Positions 9,194 to 17,426 of a stretch of 32,433 nt of DNA are shown one piece after another (within the stretch, counting starts at the first letter, position 1; each line of letters starts with the position of its first letter). Under the pieces are notes generated by a model. It saw only the letters and a list, made by a program, of their open reading frames with translations, ran no database searches and was not told the DNA's origin. The translations under genes were made by a program, and so were the position numbers. Origin of the DNA: Actinomycetota bacterium (GTDB lineage: Bacteria > Actinomycetota > Acidimicrobiia > Acidimicrobiales > Ilumatobacteraceae); assembly GCA_005787035.1 (NCBI GenBank), contig SYCI01000103.1:1-32433 (forward strand), in the 5' to 3' direction.

Positions 9194-10615
9194 GTGGTTC
9201 CCGAGCGTTTCGCGCCCGTTCTCGCGGAGGTCGCCGACGTTGCGGCGCTGTTTCGACAGGCGGGTCACCGGTTGTATCTCGTGGGCGGGACCGTACGCGA
9301 CCTGTTGAGCGGACAACCGCTCGACAAACTGGATTTCGACGCGACCACCGAAGCCCGACCCGAGGCCGTGAAGAAGATCATCGCTGGTTGGGCTGACGCC
9401 GTCTGGACCCAGGGTGAGAAGTTCGGAACCATCGGGGCGCGCAAGGGTGAACGTGTCTACGAGATCACGACGCACCGGGCCGAGGCGTACCACTCCGACA
9501 CCCGCAAACCCGACGTGGAATTCGCCGACGCGATCGAGACCGATCTTTCGCGACGCGATTTCACGATCAACGCGATGGCTCTTGAGGTCACGACCGATTC
9601 GCCCACGCTGGTCGACCCTTTCGATGGTGCCGCCGATCTCCTCACGAAGACACTGCGCACACCACTCGCCGCTGATATCAGTTTCAGCGACGATCCGTTG
9701 CGCATGATGCGCGCCGCGCGATTCATCGCGCGCTTCGGCATGACTCCGGTCCCCGAGTTGGTGGCGGCCGTCCGGACCATGAAGGATCGGCTCGAGATCG
9801 TGTCGTCGGAGCGCATTCGCGACGAATTGAACAAACTCATCACAGTCGACACTCCCTCACTCGGCTTGTGGTTCCTGGTCGACACCGGGCTCGCCGATCT
9901 GTTCCTTCCCGAGCTCCCGGCCATGCGACTCGAGAACGATCCGATTCACCGACACAAAGACGTCCTGACGCACACCTTGGCCGTCATCGAGAACGTGCGT
10001 CCCGACGCCGCACCCGCGTTCGATTTCCGACTCACGCGCCTGGCCGCCCTTTTCCACGACATCGGCAAGCCGCGCACACGCGGTTTCCTCGAAGGCAAGG
10101 GAACGACGTTCCACATGCACGACGTCGTCGGCGCCAAGATGACCCGCAAGCGACTCGTTGCACTGAAGTTCCCGAACGAAGACGTCGAGAAGATCACCGA
10201 ACTCGTACGACTTCATCTTCGCTTCCATACCTACGAGATGGGCTGGACCGACTCGGCGGTTCGACGCTACGTGAACGACGCCGGACCACTCCTGGACGAA
10301 CTGAACGTTCTGACCCGGTGCGACTGCACGACGCGCAACGTCAAGAAAGCCGAACGCCTCGCCAAACGTATGGACGAACTCGAGGCCCGAATCTCGACGT
10401 TGGCCGCTCAAGAGGAACTGAAGGCGATTCGCCCGGAGATGAACGGTGTCGAGGTGATGGAGCATCTCGGTCTCGAACCATCGCCGGTGGTCGGAAAGGC
10501 GCTGTCGTTCCTGCTCGAGATCCGACTCGACGAGGGATTGATCGGCGACACCGAGATCCGACGCCGACTCGACGCGTGGTGGCAGGCGCGCTCGGGCGCT
10601 TCGACATCGGACTAG
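9194..10615 (+). CDS. cca: CCA tRNA nucleotidyltransferase / poly(A) polymerase family with HD domain
   Basis: LVGGTVRDLL, LDFDATTEA, RRDFTINAMALEV, RMMRAARFIARFG, LFHDIGKP; GTG start. Confidence 0.95.
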   Translation: MVPERFAPVLAEVADVAALFRQAGHRLYLVGGTVRDLLSGQPLDKLDFDATTEARPEAVKKIIAGWADAVWTQGEKFGTIGARKGERVYEITTHRAEAYHSDTRKPDVEFADAIETDLSRRDFTINAMALEVTTDSPTLVDPFDGAADLLTKTLRTPLAADISFSDDPLRMMRAARFIARFGMTPVPELVAAVRTMKDRLEIVSSERIRDELNKLITVDTPSLGLWFLVDTGLADLFLPELPAMRLENDPIHRHKDVLTHTLAVIENVRPDAAPAFDFRLTRLAALFHDIGKPRTRGFLEGKGTTFHMHDVVGAKMTRKRLVALKFPNEDVEKITELVRLHLRFHTYEMGWTDSAVRRYVNDAGPLLDELNVLTRCDCTTRNVKKAERLAKRMDELEARISTLAAQEELKAIRPEMNGVEVMEHLGLEPSPVVGKALSFLLEIRLDEGLIGDTEIRRRLDAWWQARSGASTSD

Positions 10616-10625
10616 CCTGCCCGTG

Positions 10626-11072
10626 ATGACGAACGACGGGACCCCGAGCCGTGGAACCTCGTTCGGTTCGAGTTCGTTGCGTGGTATGTCGTCGCTGCGC
10701 GGGGGTCTCGTCGACCATCGGATGGCCCGTCGGGCAACGATCAACGAAGTCCATCGCGGCCGGCTGGGACGGGAGGAAGTTTGTGATGCGCACCCCGAGC
10801 TCATGCGCGCCGCGCGGTCGGTGGGCAAGCGCACCGAAACCCCGTGTCCGATCTGTTCCGAGGACAATCTCGTACTCGTGACCTACGTGTTCGGCCCGAA
10901 ACTGCCGTCACACGGCCGACTCGCGGCCGACAACAAGGAGCTCGCGCAGTTCCATCGCCGGGCCGAGGAGTACACCGCCTACGTGGTCGAGGCGTGCTGT
11001 ACGTGCCGCTGGCACTATCTCGTTCGTGCGCTACCCATCGGCGGTCAGCGCGGTCGGCGACAGGTGGGCTGA
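10626..11072 (+). CDS. DUF5318-like putative zinc-binding protein
   Basis: MTNDGTPSRG...; CPICSEDNLVLVTYVFGPKLPSHGR and CCTCRWHYLVRALPI cysteine pairs; position immediately after cca. Track start is GTG 10623; ATG at 10626. Confidence 0.7.
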   Translation: MTNDGTPSRGTSFGSSSLRGMSSLRGGLVDHRMARRATINEVHRGRLGREEVCDAHPELMRAARSVGKRTETPCPICSEDNLVLVTYVFGPKLPSHGRLAADNKELAQFHRRAEEYTAYVVEACCTCRWHYLVRALPIGGQRGRRQVG

Positions 11073-11108
11073 GCCATCGCCTGGGGGAGCGGTTCTCGGG
11101 GGCGGGAC

Positions 11109-11753
11109 ATGTCGAGTTCCCGTGGGATACGCCGTTTCGGTCTGGGCCTGAGCCGTTCGTCGCGACGGAACAGTTGGCTGTCGTACGAGTCGAGCCGTCG
11201 ACTCCAGCGTGATGCCGTGACCGGTTTGGTGATGGTCTTCCTCGCCGCCCTCGTGCTGTTGGCCATCGGGGCCTTCGGAGGCTCGTTCTCGGTCCAGTCC
11301 GAAGACGGTCGTCCGGTCTCCGACGGCAAGGAGTGTGAGGTGCTCGTGGTGTCATCGGTCGACGACCCCTCGGCGCCGGTTCGTCAGATGATCGACTGCG
11401 GCGACGAGAGCGATCTCGGGTTCTCCGGATTCCTCCAATATGCGGCGGTCGCGGTGGGAGCGGTGGGAACTCTCCTGCTGTTGAGTGCCGTCTTCTCGCT
11501 CGTCCTCGCGGCGAGGATGCCGCGCGAAACCTTGGCGGTGCCGTTCTGTGTGGCGGCGATCGTGCTCGGTGTGATCTCGATCCTGTGGGGTCTGGGCGAC
11601 ACCGGCGGACCCGCCATCGTGTTTCAGGGCGACCGAACAGGTGCGGTGACGGGTGTGTTGCGCGCCGGCGGTCAGTTCACGACGCGCGACGGTGCAATTG
11701 CCGCCGGAGTGGGCCTGATCGCGGGGTCGATCGTGCGCCTCACGCGCCCCTAG
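11109..11753 (+). CDS. membrane protein of unknown function (about four TM helices)
   Basis: Hydrophobic stretches VMVFLAALVLLAIGAFGG, YAAVAVGAVGTLLLLSAVFSLVLA, VPFCVAAIVLGVISILWGLG, AAGVGLIAGSIV. Confidence 0.7.
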   Translation: MSSSRGIRRFGLGLSRSSRRNSWLSYESSRRLQRDAVTGLVMVFLAALVLLAIGAFGGSFSVQSEDGRPVSDGKECEVLVVSSVDDPSAPVRQMIDCGDESDLGFSGFLQYAAVAVGAVGTLLLLSAVFSLVLAARMPRETLAVPFCVAAIVLGVISILWGLGDTGGPAIVFQGDRTGAVTGVLRAGGQFTTRDGAIAAGVGLIAGSIVRLTRP

Positions 11754-11951
11754 CGTCCATCACCCCTGCTCAGACCACTTCGCCACACCCCGGTGGCACC
11801 ATGCCCACATGCTCGTTGCTTCTCCCGTGGTCTCAGGTGATCTGGTCGGTACCCCCCGATACACTCACCCGGTCCATATTCACCCTGCCCCATCCGGGGC
11901 CCCGGGGCCGATCGCATCGGCACCGAGTCCGAAGGGAGGTTTCGGTTCACC

Positions 11952-12275
11952 ATGCGTGGATACGAACTCATGATCATCATCGACGGCACTCTCGAAGAGG
12001 CTGCCGCTCAGCAGTGGATCGCCAGCGTGACCAAGAGCGTCAAGGCTGCCGGTGGAGAAGTTCACGGCAAGGTCGATTGGTGGGGCAAGCGTCGTCTCGC
12101 CTACCCGATCAAGAAGAAGGAAGACGGCTTCTACGTCGTTTTCAATGTCACCGCAGCCGGCGGTGCACTCGACGAGCTCGAGCGCTCGTTGCGTATTGCT
12201 GATGACGTCCTGCGTCACAAGCTGTTCCGTCTTCCCGAGGCCGAAGCGGCCCGTCGGGGACTCGTAGCCGCCTGA
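11952..12275 (+). CDS. rpsF: 30S ribosomal protein S6
   Basis: MRGYELMIIIDGTLEE...KVDWWGKRRLAYPIKKKEDGFYVVFN...; GGGAGG ribosome binding site upstream; followed by ssb, rpsR and rplI. Confidence 0.98.
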   Translation: MRGYELMIIIDGTLEEAAAQQWIASVTKSVKAAGGEVHGKVDWWGKRRLAYPIKKKEDGFYVVFNVTAAGGALDELERSLRIADDVLRHKLFRLPEAEAARRGLVAA

Positions 12276-12310
12276 TCAGCGCCGTTCGAACAACCACCAG
12301 GAGCATTCAC

Positions 12311-12760
12311 ATGGCATCAAACTCGATCACCGTCGTGGGCAACCTCACCCGCGACCCCGAACTGCGCTTCACCCAGTCGGGCAAGCCCACCTGCACGCTC
12401 GGTCTGGCCGTCAATCGTCGTTACCAGGTCAACGGCGAATGGCAGGATCAGACCTCTTTCATGAACGTGGTCCTCTGGGACCAGCTCGCCGAGAACGCGG
12501 CGGCCTCGCTCAGCAAGGGCACACGAGTCCTCGTCTCGGGTCGTCTCGACGTCCGCGAATACGAAGCCCGCGACGGCAGCGGCAAGCGCCAGTCGGTCGA
12601 CATCGTCGCTGACGAAATCGGTCCGACCCTGCGCTGGGCCACCGTCACCGTCGAGCGCACCGCTCCCCGTGGTGGTGGCGAGGGTGGCGGATACTCCGGC
12701 GGTCGGGGCGCGTCCTCGGCTCCCGCGGCCGACAACTACTCCGACGAAGAACCGTTCTGA
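12311..12760 (+). CDS. ssb: single-stranded DNA-binding protein
   Basis: NSITVVGNLTRDPELRFTQSGKP...SFMNVVLWDQLAENAAASLSKGTRVLVSGRL; Gly-rich linker and acidic tip DEEPF. Confidence 0.98.
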   Translation: MASNSITVVGNLTRDPELRFTQSGKPTCTLGLAVNRRYQVNGEWQDQTSFMNVVLWDQLAENAAASLSKGTRVLVSGRLDVREYEARDGSGKRQSVDIVADEIGPTLRWATVTVERTAPRGGGEGGGYSGGRGASSAPAADNYSDEEPF

Positions 12761-12801
12761 CCCGAACCCGAATACGACGAAAAGACTGAAGGAAGACCGA
12801 T

Positions 12802-13194
12802 ATGAGCAACAGCAAGAAGCCCGTCCGCCGGGGAGCCCCCAAAGACGGCGGACGCAAGATCAAGAAGAAGGGCAATGTTCTTGCCGCCGAGAAGATCGAG
12901 TACATCGACTACAAGGACGTCAACCTGCTTCAGCGGTTCATGTCCGACCGCTCGAAGATCCGCGGCCAGAAGATCAACGGCCACACGGTGCAGCAGCAGC
13001 GTGAACTCGTGACCGCCATCAAGAACGCCCGTGAGATGGCTCTTTTGCCGTACACCAAGCGCGTCGCTTCGGTGGGTCGCGGTCCTCGTCGTGGCCCGGC
13101 GGTCGAAGAGACCGTCGATCAGGTTGCCGAGGTCGAGATCGAAGATCAGGTCACCGAGAATCTGGTCGAGGAGACCGAAGAGGGCGAGGGCTGA
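12802..13194 (+). CDS. rpsR: 30S ribosomal protein S18 with acidic C-terminal extension
   Basis: [54 protein letters not shown] is S18; C-terminal tail [29 protein letters not shown]. Confidence 0.97.
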   Translation: MSNSKKPVRRGAPKDGGRKIKKKGNVLAAEKIEYIDYKDVNLLQRFMSDRSKIRGQKINGHTVQQQRELVTAIKNAREMALLPYTKRVASVGRGPRRGPAVEETVDQVAEVEIEDQVTENLVEETEEGEG

Positions 13195-13196
13195 TC

Positions 13197-13643
13197 ATGA
13201 AGGTGATTCTCCGTTCCGACATTTCCGGTTTGGGCAAGCGCGGCGACATCGTCGATGTCGCCGATGGCCACGGCCGGAACTATCTCCTGCCGCGCGGCCT
13301 GGCCATCACGGCCTCCGATGCCGCTCAGTCGCAGGCCGCGGCCATGCGCCGTCGTCGCGACCTTCGCGATGCCGCCGATCGTGATGCTGCCCAGACGGTG
13401 GCTTCGGCCCTCGTTGCCAAGGTGATCGAAGTCAAGGTCAAGGCCGGTGGAGAGGGTCGTCTGTACGGCTCGGTTCACGCCGCCGACGTGGCCTCGGCCA
13501 TCGAGGCTCAGACCGGTATCGAGATCGATCGCAAGAAGCTGACCGTGCCCGACCACATCAAGTCGGTCGGTGAGTACAGCGTTGGAGCCAAGTTGCACTC
13601 CGACGTCGAATTCGCGGTCACCATCAACGTCGTCGCCAAGTGA
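13197..13643 (+). CDS. rplI: 50S ribosomal protein L9
   Basis: MKVILRSDISGLGKRGDIVDVADGHGRNYLLPRGLAITAS...GGEGRLYGSV. Confidence 0.98.
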   Translation: MKVILRSDISGLGKRGDIVDVADGHGRNYLLPRGLAITASDAAQSQAAAMRRRRDLRDAADRDAAQTVASALVAKVIEVKVKAGGEGRLYGSVHAADVASAIEAQTGIEIDRKKLTVPDHIKSVGEYSVGAKLHSDVEFAVTINVVAK

Positions 13644-13654
13644 GTTGGTCGGGG

Positions 13655-13683
13655 CTGTCCACAGCCCTGACGACTTGTCCACA
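13655..13683 (+). promoter_or_regulatory. two DnaA-box-like 9-mers, CTGTCCACA (13655-13663) and TTGTCCACA (13675-13683)
   Basis: Direct reading; TTGTCCACA matches the DnaA-box consensus reported for Streptomyces/Mycobacterium. Located in the rplI-dnaB intergenic gap, 20 bp start to start, same orientation. Confidence 0.6.
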
Positions 13684-13743
13684 GGAAGATCACAGGGCTA
13701 TGCCCCTAGCGATTAACAGGTCTATTGGGTCAGAGTGGTCCCG

Positions 13744-15165
13744 ATGACCGACACCGTTCCTCCCGTCTCGTCCTCGCGGGGATCGCGTGCGAACGTCAAG
13801 CCGGCAGTGACGACGCGCGTCCCACCGCACAACCTCAGTGCCGAGGAATCGCTCCTGGGTGCCATGTTGTTGTCGCGCGAGGCCGTGAACACCGTGAGCG
13901 AACTCGGTCTCTCGGTGGAGGCTTTCTACAAGCCGGCCCACCAACACGTCTTCGATGGCATCCGCAATCTCCTGTCGGGTGGTCAGCCGGTCGACGCAGT
14001 CACGGTGGCCGACGAACTCCGCCGGGTGGGTCTGCTCGACCAGATCGGCGGCCTCGATTTCCTCCTGCAGTTGCAGAACACCACACCTGTGATCGGCAAC
14101 GTCGGTCGTTACGCCAAGATCGTGATGGATACGGCGGCCTTACGTCGGCTGATCTCGGTGGCGAGTGAGATCGCTGAGATCGCCTACACCGAACCCGACG
14201 ATGTTTCGCGCGCCCTCGATGCCGCCGAATCGAAGGTGTTCGAAGTGGCCGATGAGCGAGTGACCGACTCGGTTCAGGAGATCCGTGAGGTCCTGCGCAT
14301 CACCACCGACGAACTCGAACGCCGCTATACGGAGAAGGCCGGTGTCACCGGAGTGGCCACCGGTTTCCACGACCTCGACAACGCGCTTCTGGGTTTGCAG
14401 CCCGCCTCGCTTCTCATCCTCGGTGCTCGCCCGGCCATGGGTAAGTCGGCGCTCGCTCTGAACATCGCCACCAACGTCGCCAAGTCAACGCGCAAGCCGG
14501 TGCTCGTGTTCTCGCTCGAAATGAGCCACAGCGAACTCGCTCACCGAATCCTGTCGTCGGAAGCCCGAGTCGATTCGAAGAAGCTTCGGACCGGCAATCT
14601 CACCGGCGCCGAGTGGAGCGACGTCAACAACGCAGTCGGTCGTCTGGAGGTACCGCTCTTCCTCGACGACAATCCGGCGGTCACGGTAATGGAGATCCGG
14701 GCCAAGGCCCGACGCCTGAAGGCGCGCTACGACGATCTGGGTCTGATCGTGATCGACTACCTGCAACTCATGAGTGGTGGTCCGCAGGCCGAGAACCGTC
14801 AGCTCGAAGTGAGTGAGATCAGCCGAAACCTGAAGGTGCTCGCGCGCGAACTCAACGTTCCGATCCTCGCCTTGAGCCAGTTGAGCCGTCGTCTCGAAGA
14901 ACGCTCCGACAAGAAGCCCCAACTAGCCGACCTACGTGAGTCCGGTTCACTCGAACAGGACGCTGACGTCGTGATGTTCTTGTATCGCGACGAGGTCTAC
15001 AAACAGGACTCCACCGATCCGGCATTGAAGGGCATGGCCGAACTCATCATCGCCAAGCACCGTGCCGGTCCCATCGCCACCATCCGTCTTGTGTTCCAGG
15101 GTGAGTTCACGCTCTTCCGCAGTGCGGCTCGAGGTGTGAGCACGCAGGTGGAAGAAGAGATCTGA
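13744..15165 (+). CDS. dnaB: replicative DNA helicase
   Basis: VPPHNLSAEESLLGAMLLS, LLILGARPAMGKSALALNIA Walker A, VFSLEMSHSELAHRI, LIVIDYLQLM, ALSQLSRRLEERSDKKPQLADLRESGSLEQDAD; no intein. Alternative GTG start at 13735. Confidence 0.98.
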   Translation: MTDTVPPVSSSRGSRANVKPAVTTRVPPHNLSAEESLLGAMLLSREAVNTVSELGLSVEAFYKPAHQHVFDGIRNLLSGGQPVDAVTVADELRRVGLLDQIGGLDFLLQLQNTTPVIGNVGRYAKIVMDTAALRRLISVASEIAEIAYTEPDDVSRALDAAESKVFEVADERVTDSVQEIREVLRITTDELERRYTEKAGVTGVATGFHDLDNALLGLQPASLLILGARPAMGKSALALNIATNVAKSTRKPVLVFSLEMSHSELAHRILSSEARVDSKKLRTGNLTGAEWSDVNNAVGRLEVPLFLDDNPAVTVMEIRAKARRLKARYDDLGLIVIDYLQLMSGGPQAENRQLEVSEISRNLKVLARELNVPILALSQLSRRLEERSDKKPQLADLRESGSLEQDADVVMFLYRDEVYKQDSTDPALKGMAELIIAKHRAGPIATIRLVFQGEFTLFRSAARGVSTQVEEEI

Positions 15166-15167
15166 TC

Positions 15168-15725
15168 TCAGCCCGCGGGCAGAAGGATCGCGTCACCTTC
15201 CGGTTGCCAGATCTTGGCCCCGAACACCTTTTCCATCTCCGGCTTCGGATCCATGAGTAGTTCCATCGCGTGCTTCTTCTCGTCGTCGGTGAAGTCGCGG
15301 ACGGTGTGGCAGAACTCGACGGTGTTGCCCTCGGGGTCGCGGATGTAGATCGAACGACAGAACTCGTGGTCGACTTCGAGCACGGTCTGCCCGTGGGCCC
15401 GCCACCGCTCGCGATGCCGCTCGAGGTCTTCGGCAGTGGGGGCGTCGAAGGCCAGGTGGTTGGCCCACCACGGAAGTCCGGCGCTCTTGTTGAGGTTTGT
15501 ACCGAACTCGGCTCCGATCGACTCGTCGTGGATCTCCCAGAACGCGATCATCCCTTGCTCACCACTCGGTGATGTACCGGTGGAATAGAAGAAGTGCTTG
15601 CTCCAACCCCCTTCCGGCGTGGGAGCGGTGACGACCTTGACCAACTCGAATCCCATCACGTTCGTGTAGAAGTCGTAATTGGCCTTCGTGTCGTGAATGG
15701 CGATGGCGACGTGGTGGAAACCCAT
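15168..15725 (-). CDS. VOC (glyoxalase/dioxygenase) family protein
   Basis: MGFHHVAIAIHDTKANYDFYTNVMGFELVKV...HLAFDAPTAEDLERH...RSIYIRDPEGNTVEFCHT. The 592-aa ORF extension upstream is rejected. Confidence 0.93.
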   Translation of the reverse strand: MGFHHVAIAIHDTKANYDFYTNVMGFELVKVVTAPTPEGGWSKHFFYSTGTSPSGEQGMIAFWEIHDESIGAEFGTNLNKSAGLPWWANHLAFDAPTAEDLERHRERWRAHGQTVLEVDHEFCRSIYIRDPEGNTVEFCHTVRDFTDDEKKHAMELLMDPKPEMEKVFGAKIWQPEGDAILLPAG

Positions 15726-15805
15726 GTGGGCAGTTTGGCGCACAACCATCGAGTTGTCAGCACCCGGAATCCCTTCGGCTGCTCGGAGGCTGGCAGACTC
15801 GGGAC

Positions 15806-16012
15806 GTGTTTCTCGGTGAAGACCTTCTCGCCTGGCTGGTGCTGGCCTTGGGCGGCGCATTGTTCGTGGGTAACTCCCTGGCCATCGTGAAGCCGCCGCC
15901 GCGAGCCAAAGAGGGGGACTTGGCCAAGGCTCCGGTTGCGCGGAGCGTGGGCATGGCCATCGTCGGTCTGATCGCTGCCGTGTGGGCCCTGGCCTCGCTC
16001 GTGGCCGGATGA
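15806..16012 (+). CDS. small membrane protein (two TM), unknown function
   Basis: 68 aa, GTG start; LVLALGGALFVGNSLAIV and SVGMAIVGLIAAVWALASLVAG. Confidence 0.6.
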   Translation: MFLGEDLLAWLVLALGGALFVGNSLAIVKPPPRAKEGDLAKAPVARSVGMAIVGLIAAVWALASLVAG

Positions 16013-16022
16013 AGGCTGTGTC

Positions 16023-16625
16023 GTGAGCGCTGACCGACTTCGCCAACAGCTCGATTTCCTGGTGGAGATCGACCGTCTCAAGCAGATCGAGCGCCAGACG
16101 CACATCACCGGCGGATCTCGTCGTGAGAACACGGCCGAGCATTCGTGGCATCTGGCCATGTACGCGCTGATCCTCGCCGAGTGGAGCAATGCTGACGTCG
16201 ATCTCTTTCACGTGCTGGCGCTCTGTTTGGTGCACGACATCGTGGAGATCGATGCCGGTGACACCTTTGCCTACGACACGTCGGCCAACGCCGACAAAGC
16301 CGATCGGGAGCAACGTGCCGCGGAGCGACTCTTCGGACTCCTTCCCGATGATCAGGCCCAGTACTTGTGGCGCCTGTGGGAGGAATACGAAGACCAGGAG
16401 ACTCCCGAGAGCAAGTTCGCCAACGCGGTCGATCGCATGCAACCGGCCATGCTCAACCACTTGGCCGGTGACGAATCGCCGTGGAAGCGACACGGCGTGT
16501 CGGTTCCACAGGCCATGAAGAGGTTGTCGCCCATCGGGGACGGCTCGGATGCCCTGTGGGAGCACACCTTGGGCCTCATTCACGATGCACGGCAGAGAGG
16601 TCATCTGGCCGAGGGCGACCTCTGA
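16023..16625 (+). CDS. HD domain-containing hydrolase (YfbR/HDDC2-like)
   Basis: RRENTAEHSWHLAMYALILAEW, CLVHDIVEIDAGDTFAYD, FANAVDRMQPAMLNHL; GTG start. Confidence 0.9.
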   Translation: MSADRLRQQLDFLVEIDRLKQIERQTHITGGSRRENTAEHSWHLAMYALILAEWSNADVDLFHVLALCLVHDIVEIDAGDTFAYDTSANADKADREQRAAERLFGLLPDDQAQYLWRLWEEYEDQETPESKFANAVDRMQPAMLNHLAGDESPWKRHGVSVPQAMKRLSPIGDGSDALWEHTLGLIHDARQRGHLAEGDL

Positions 16626-16661
16626 CTTCTCACTCCCGGCCGATCGGGCCGAGAATCGACC

Positions 16662-17423
16662 ATGCGCAAAATGTTTACGGCGGTGGCGGTGGTGGCGGCA
16701 CTCATGTGGGCGAGTCCGGCGAGCGCCCACGACCCGATCATCCTGACCGCCGAACAGCGAACGCCGGCCGATGGTCCGCTGCTTCCTGACGGAACGGTGT
16801 CGTTCGCCTTGTACGGAACGATCGATGCTCCTTCGGACACGCGCGGTTTCCGGGTGAGTTTCGCCGAAGGAGACCCGTTGTATCTGTCGCTCCTCATTCC
16901 GGATCTCGAGCCCGAGAACGCCTTGGCTGCCGAGGATCTGCCTCATCTCATCGTGGAAGACCCCAATGGTGTGATCACCGAATTCACGACCGATGAACGG
17001 GTTCCTTTCGCCGAACCATTCACCGGGACCAATTACGTCCGATTGATCGAGGACGTCGGAGTTGCCGTGGCGGGCACCTATTCGGTCACGATCAGCGGTG
17101 CGGTACCGGCGCGATTCACGGTGTCGGTGGGCACGAAGGAGTTGTTCGGTACCGAGGTGGAGAATGTTCCGAATCGCGAACTCGGTGTCGCGGGTGTGAT
17201 GGCTTGGTACACCACACCACCGGCAACATTGGCGCCCACGACGGTCCCGAACACCACCGTTGCCCCAACGTCATCGGTGACCCCGACCACCGAAGCTGCA
17301 ATGGCGGACAACGAAGACGAGTCGGATGACGGTTCGTCAAACACAGGCGTGATCGTGGCCGTGATCGCGGTGTTCGTGGTGGCCGCGGCGATGATGATGC
17401 GTCGCCGCCGACCGTCGGCCTGA
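16662..17423 (+). CDS. surface-anchored secreted protein of unknown function
   Basis: Signal peptide (MRKMFTAVAVVAALMWASPASAHD), Thr/Pro-rich stalk (TTPPATLAPTTVPNTTVAPTSSVTPTTEA), acidic segment, C-terminal TM and RRRRPSA tail. Confidence 0.75.
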   Translation: MRKMFTAVAVVAALMWASPASAHDPIILTAEQRTPADGPLLPDGTVSFALYGTIDAPSDTRGFRVSFAEGDPLYLSLLIPDLEPENALAAEDLPHLIVEDPNGVITEFTTDERVPFAEPFTGTNYVRLIEDVGVAVAGTYSVTISGAVPARFTVSVGTKELFGTEVENVPNRELGVAGVMAWYTTPPATLAPTTVPNTTVAPTSSVTPTTEAAMADNEDESDDGSSNTGVIVAVIAVFVVAAAMMMRRRRPSA

Positions 17424-17426
17424 GGA

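Noticed and set aside
16637-16651. CGGCC-GATCG-GGCCG hairpin as a Rho-independent terminator
   Set aside because: Short stem, no following T-tract, and close to the next start codon.
15168-16946. 592-aa minus-strand ORF suggesting a large fusion with the VOC protein
   Set aside because: The N-terminal part is antisense to the HD-domain gene and the small membrane gene; the VOC protein starts cleanly at MGFHHVAIAIHD (15725).
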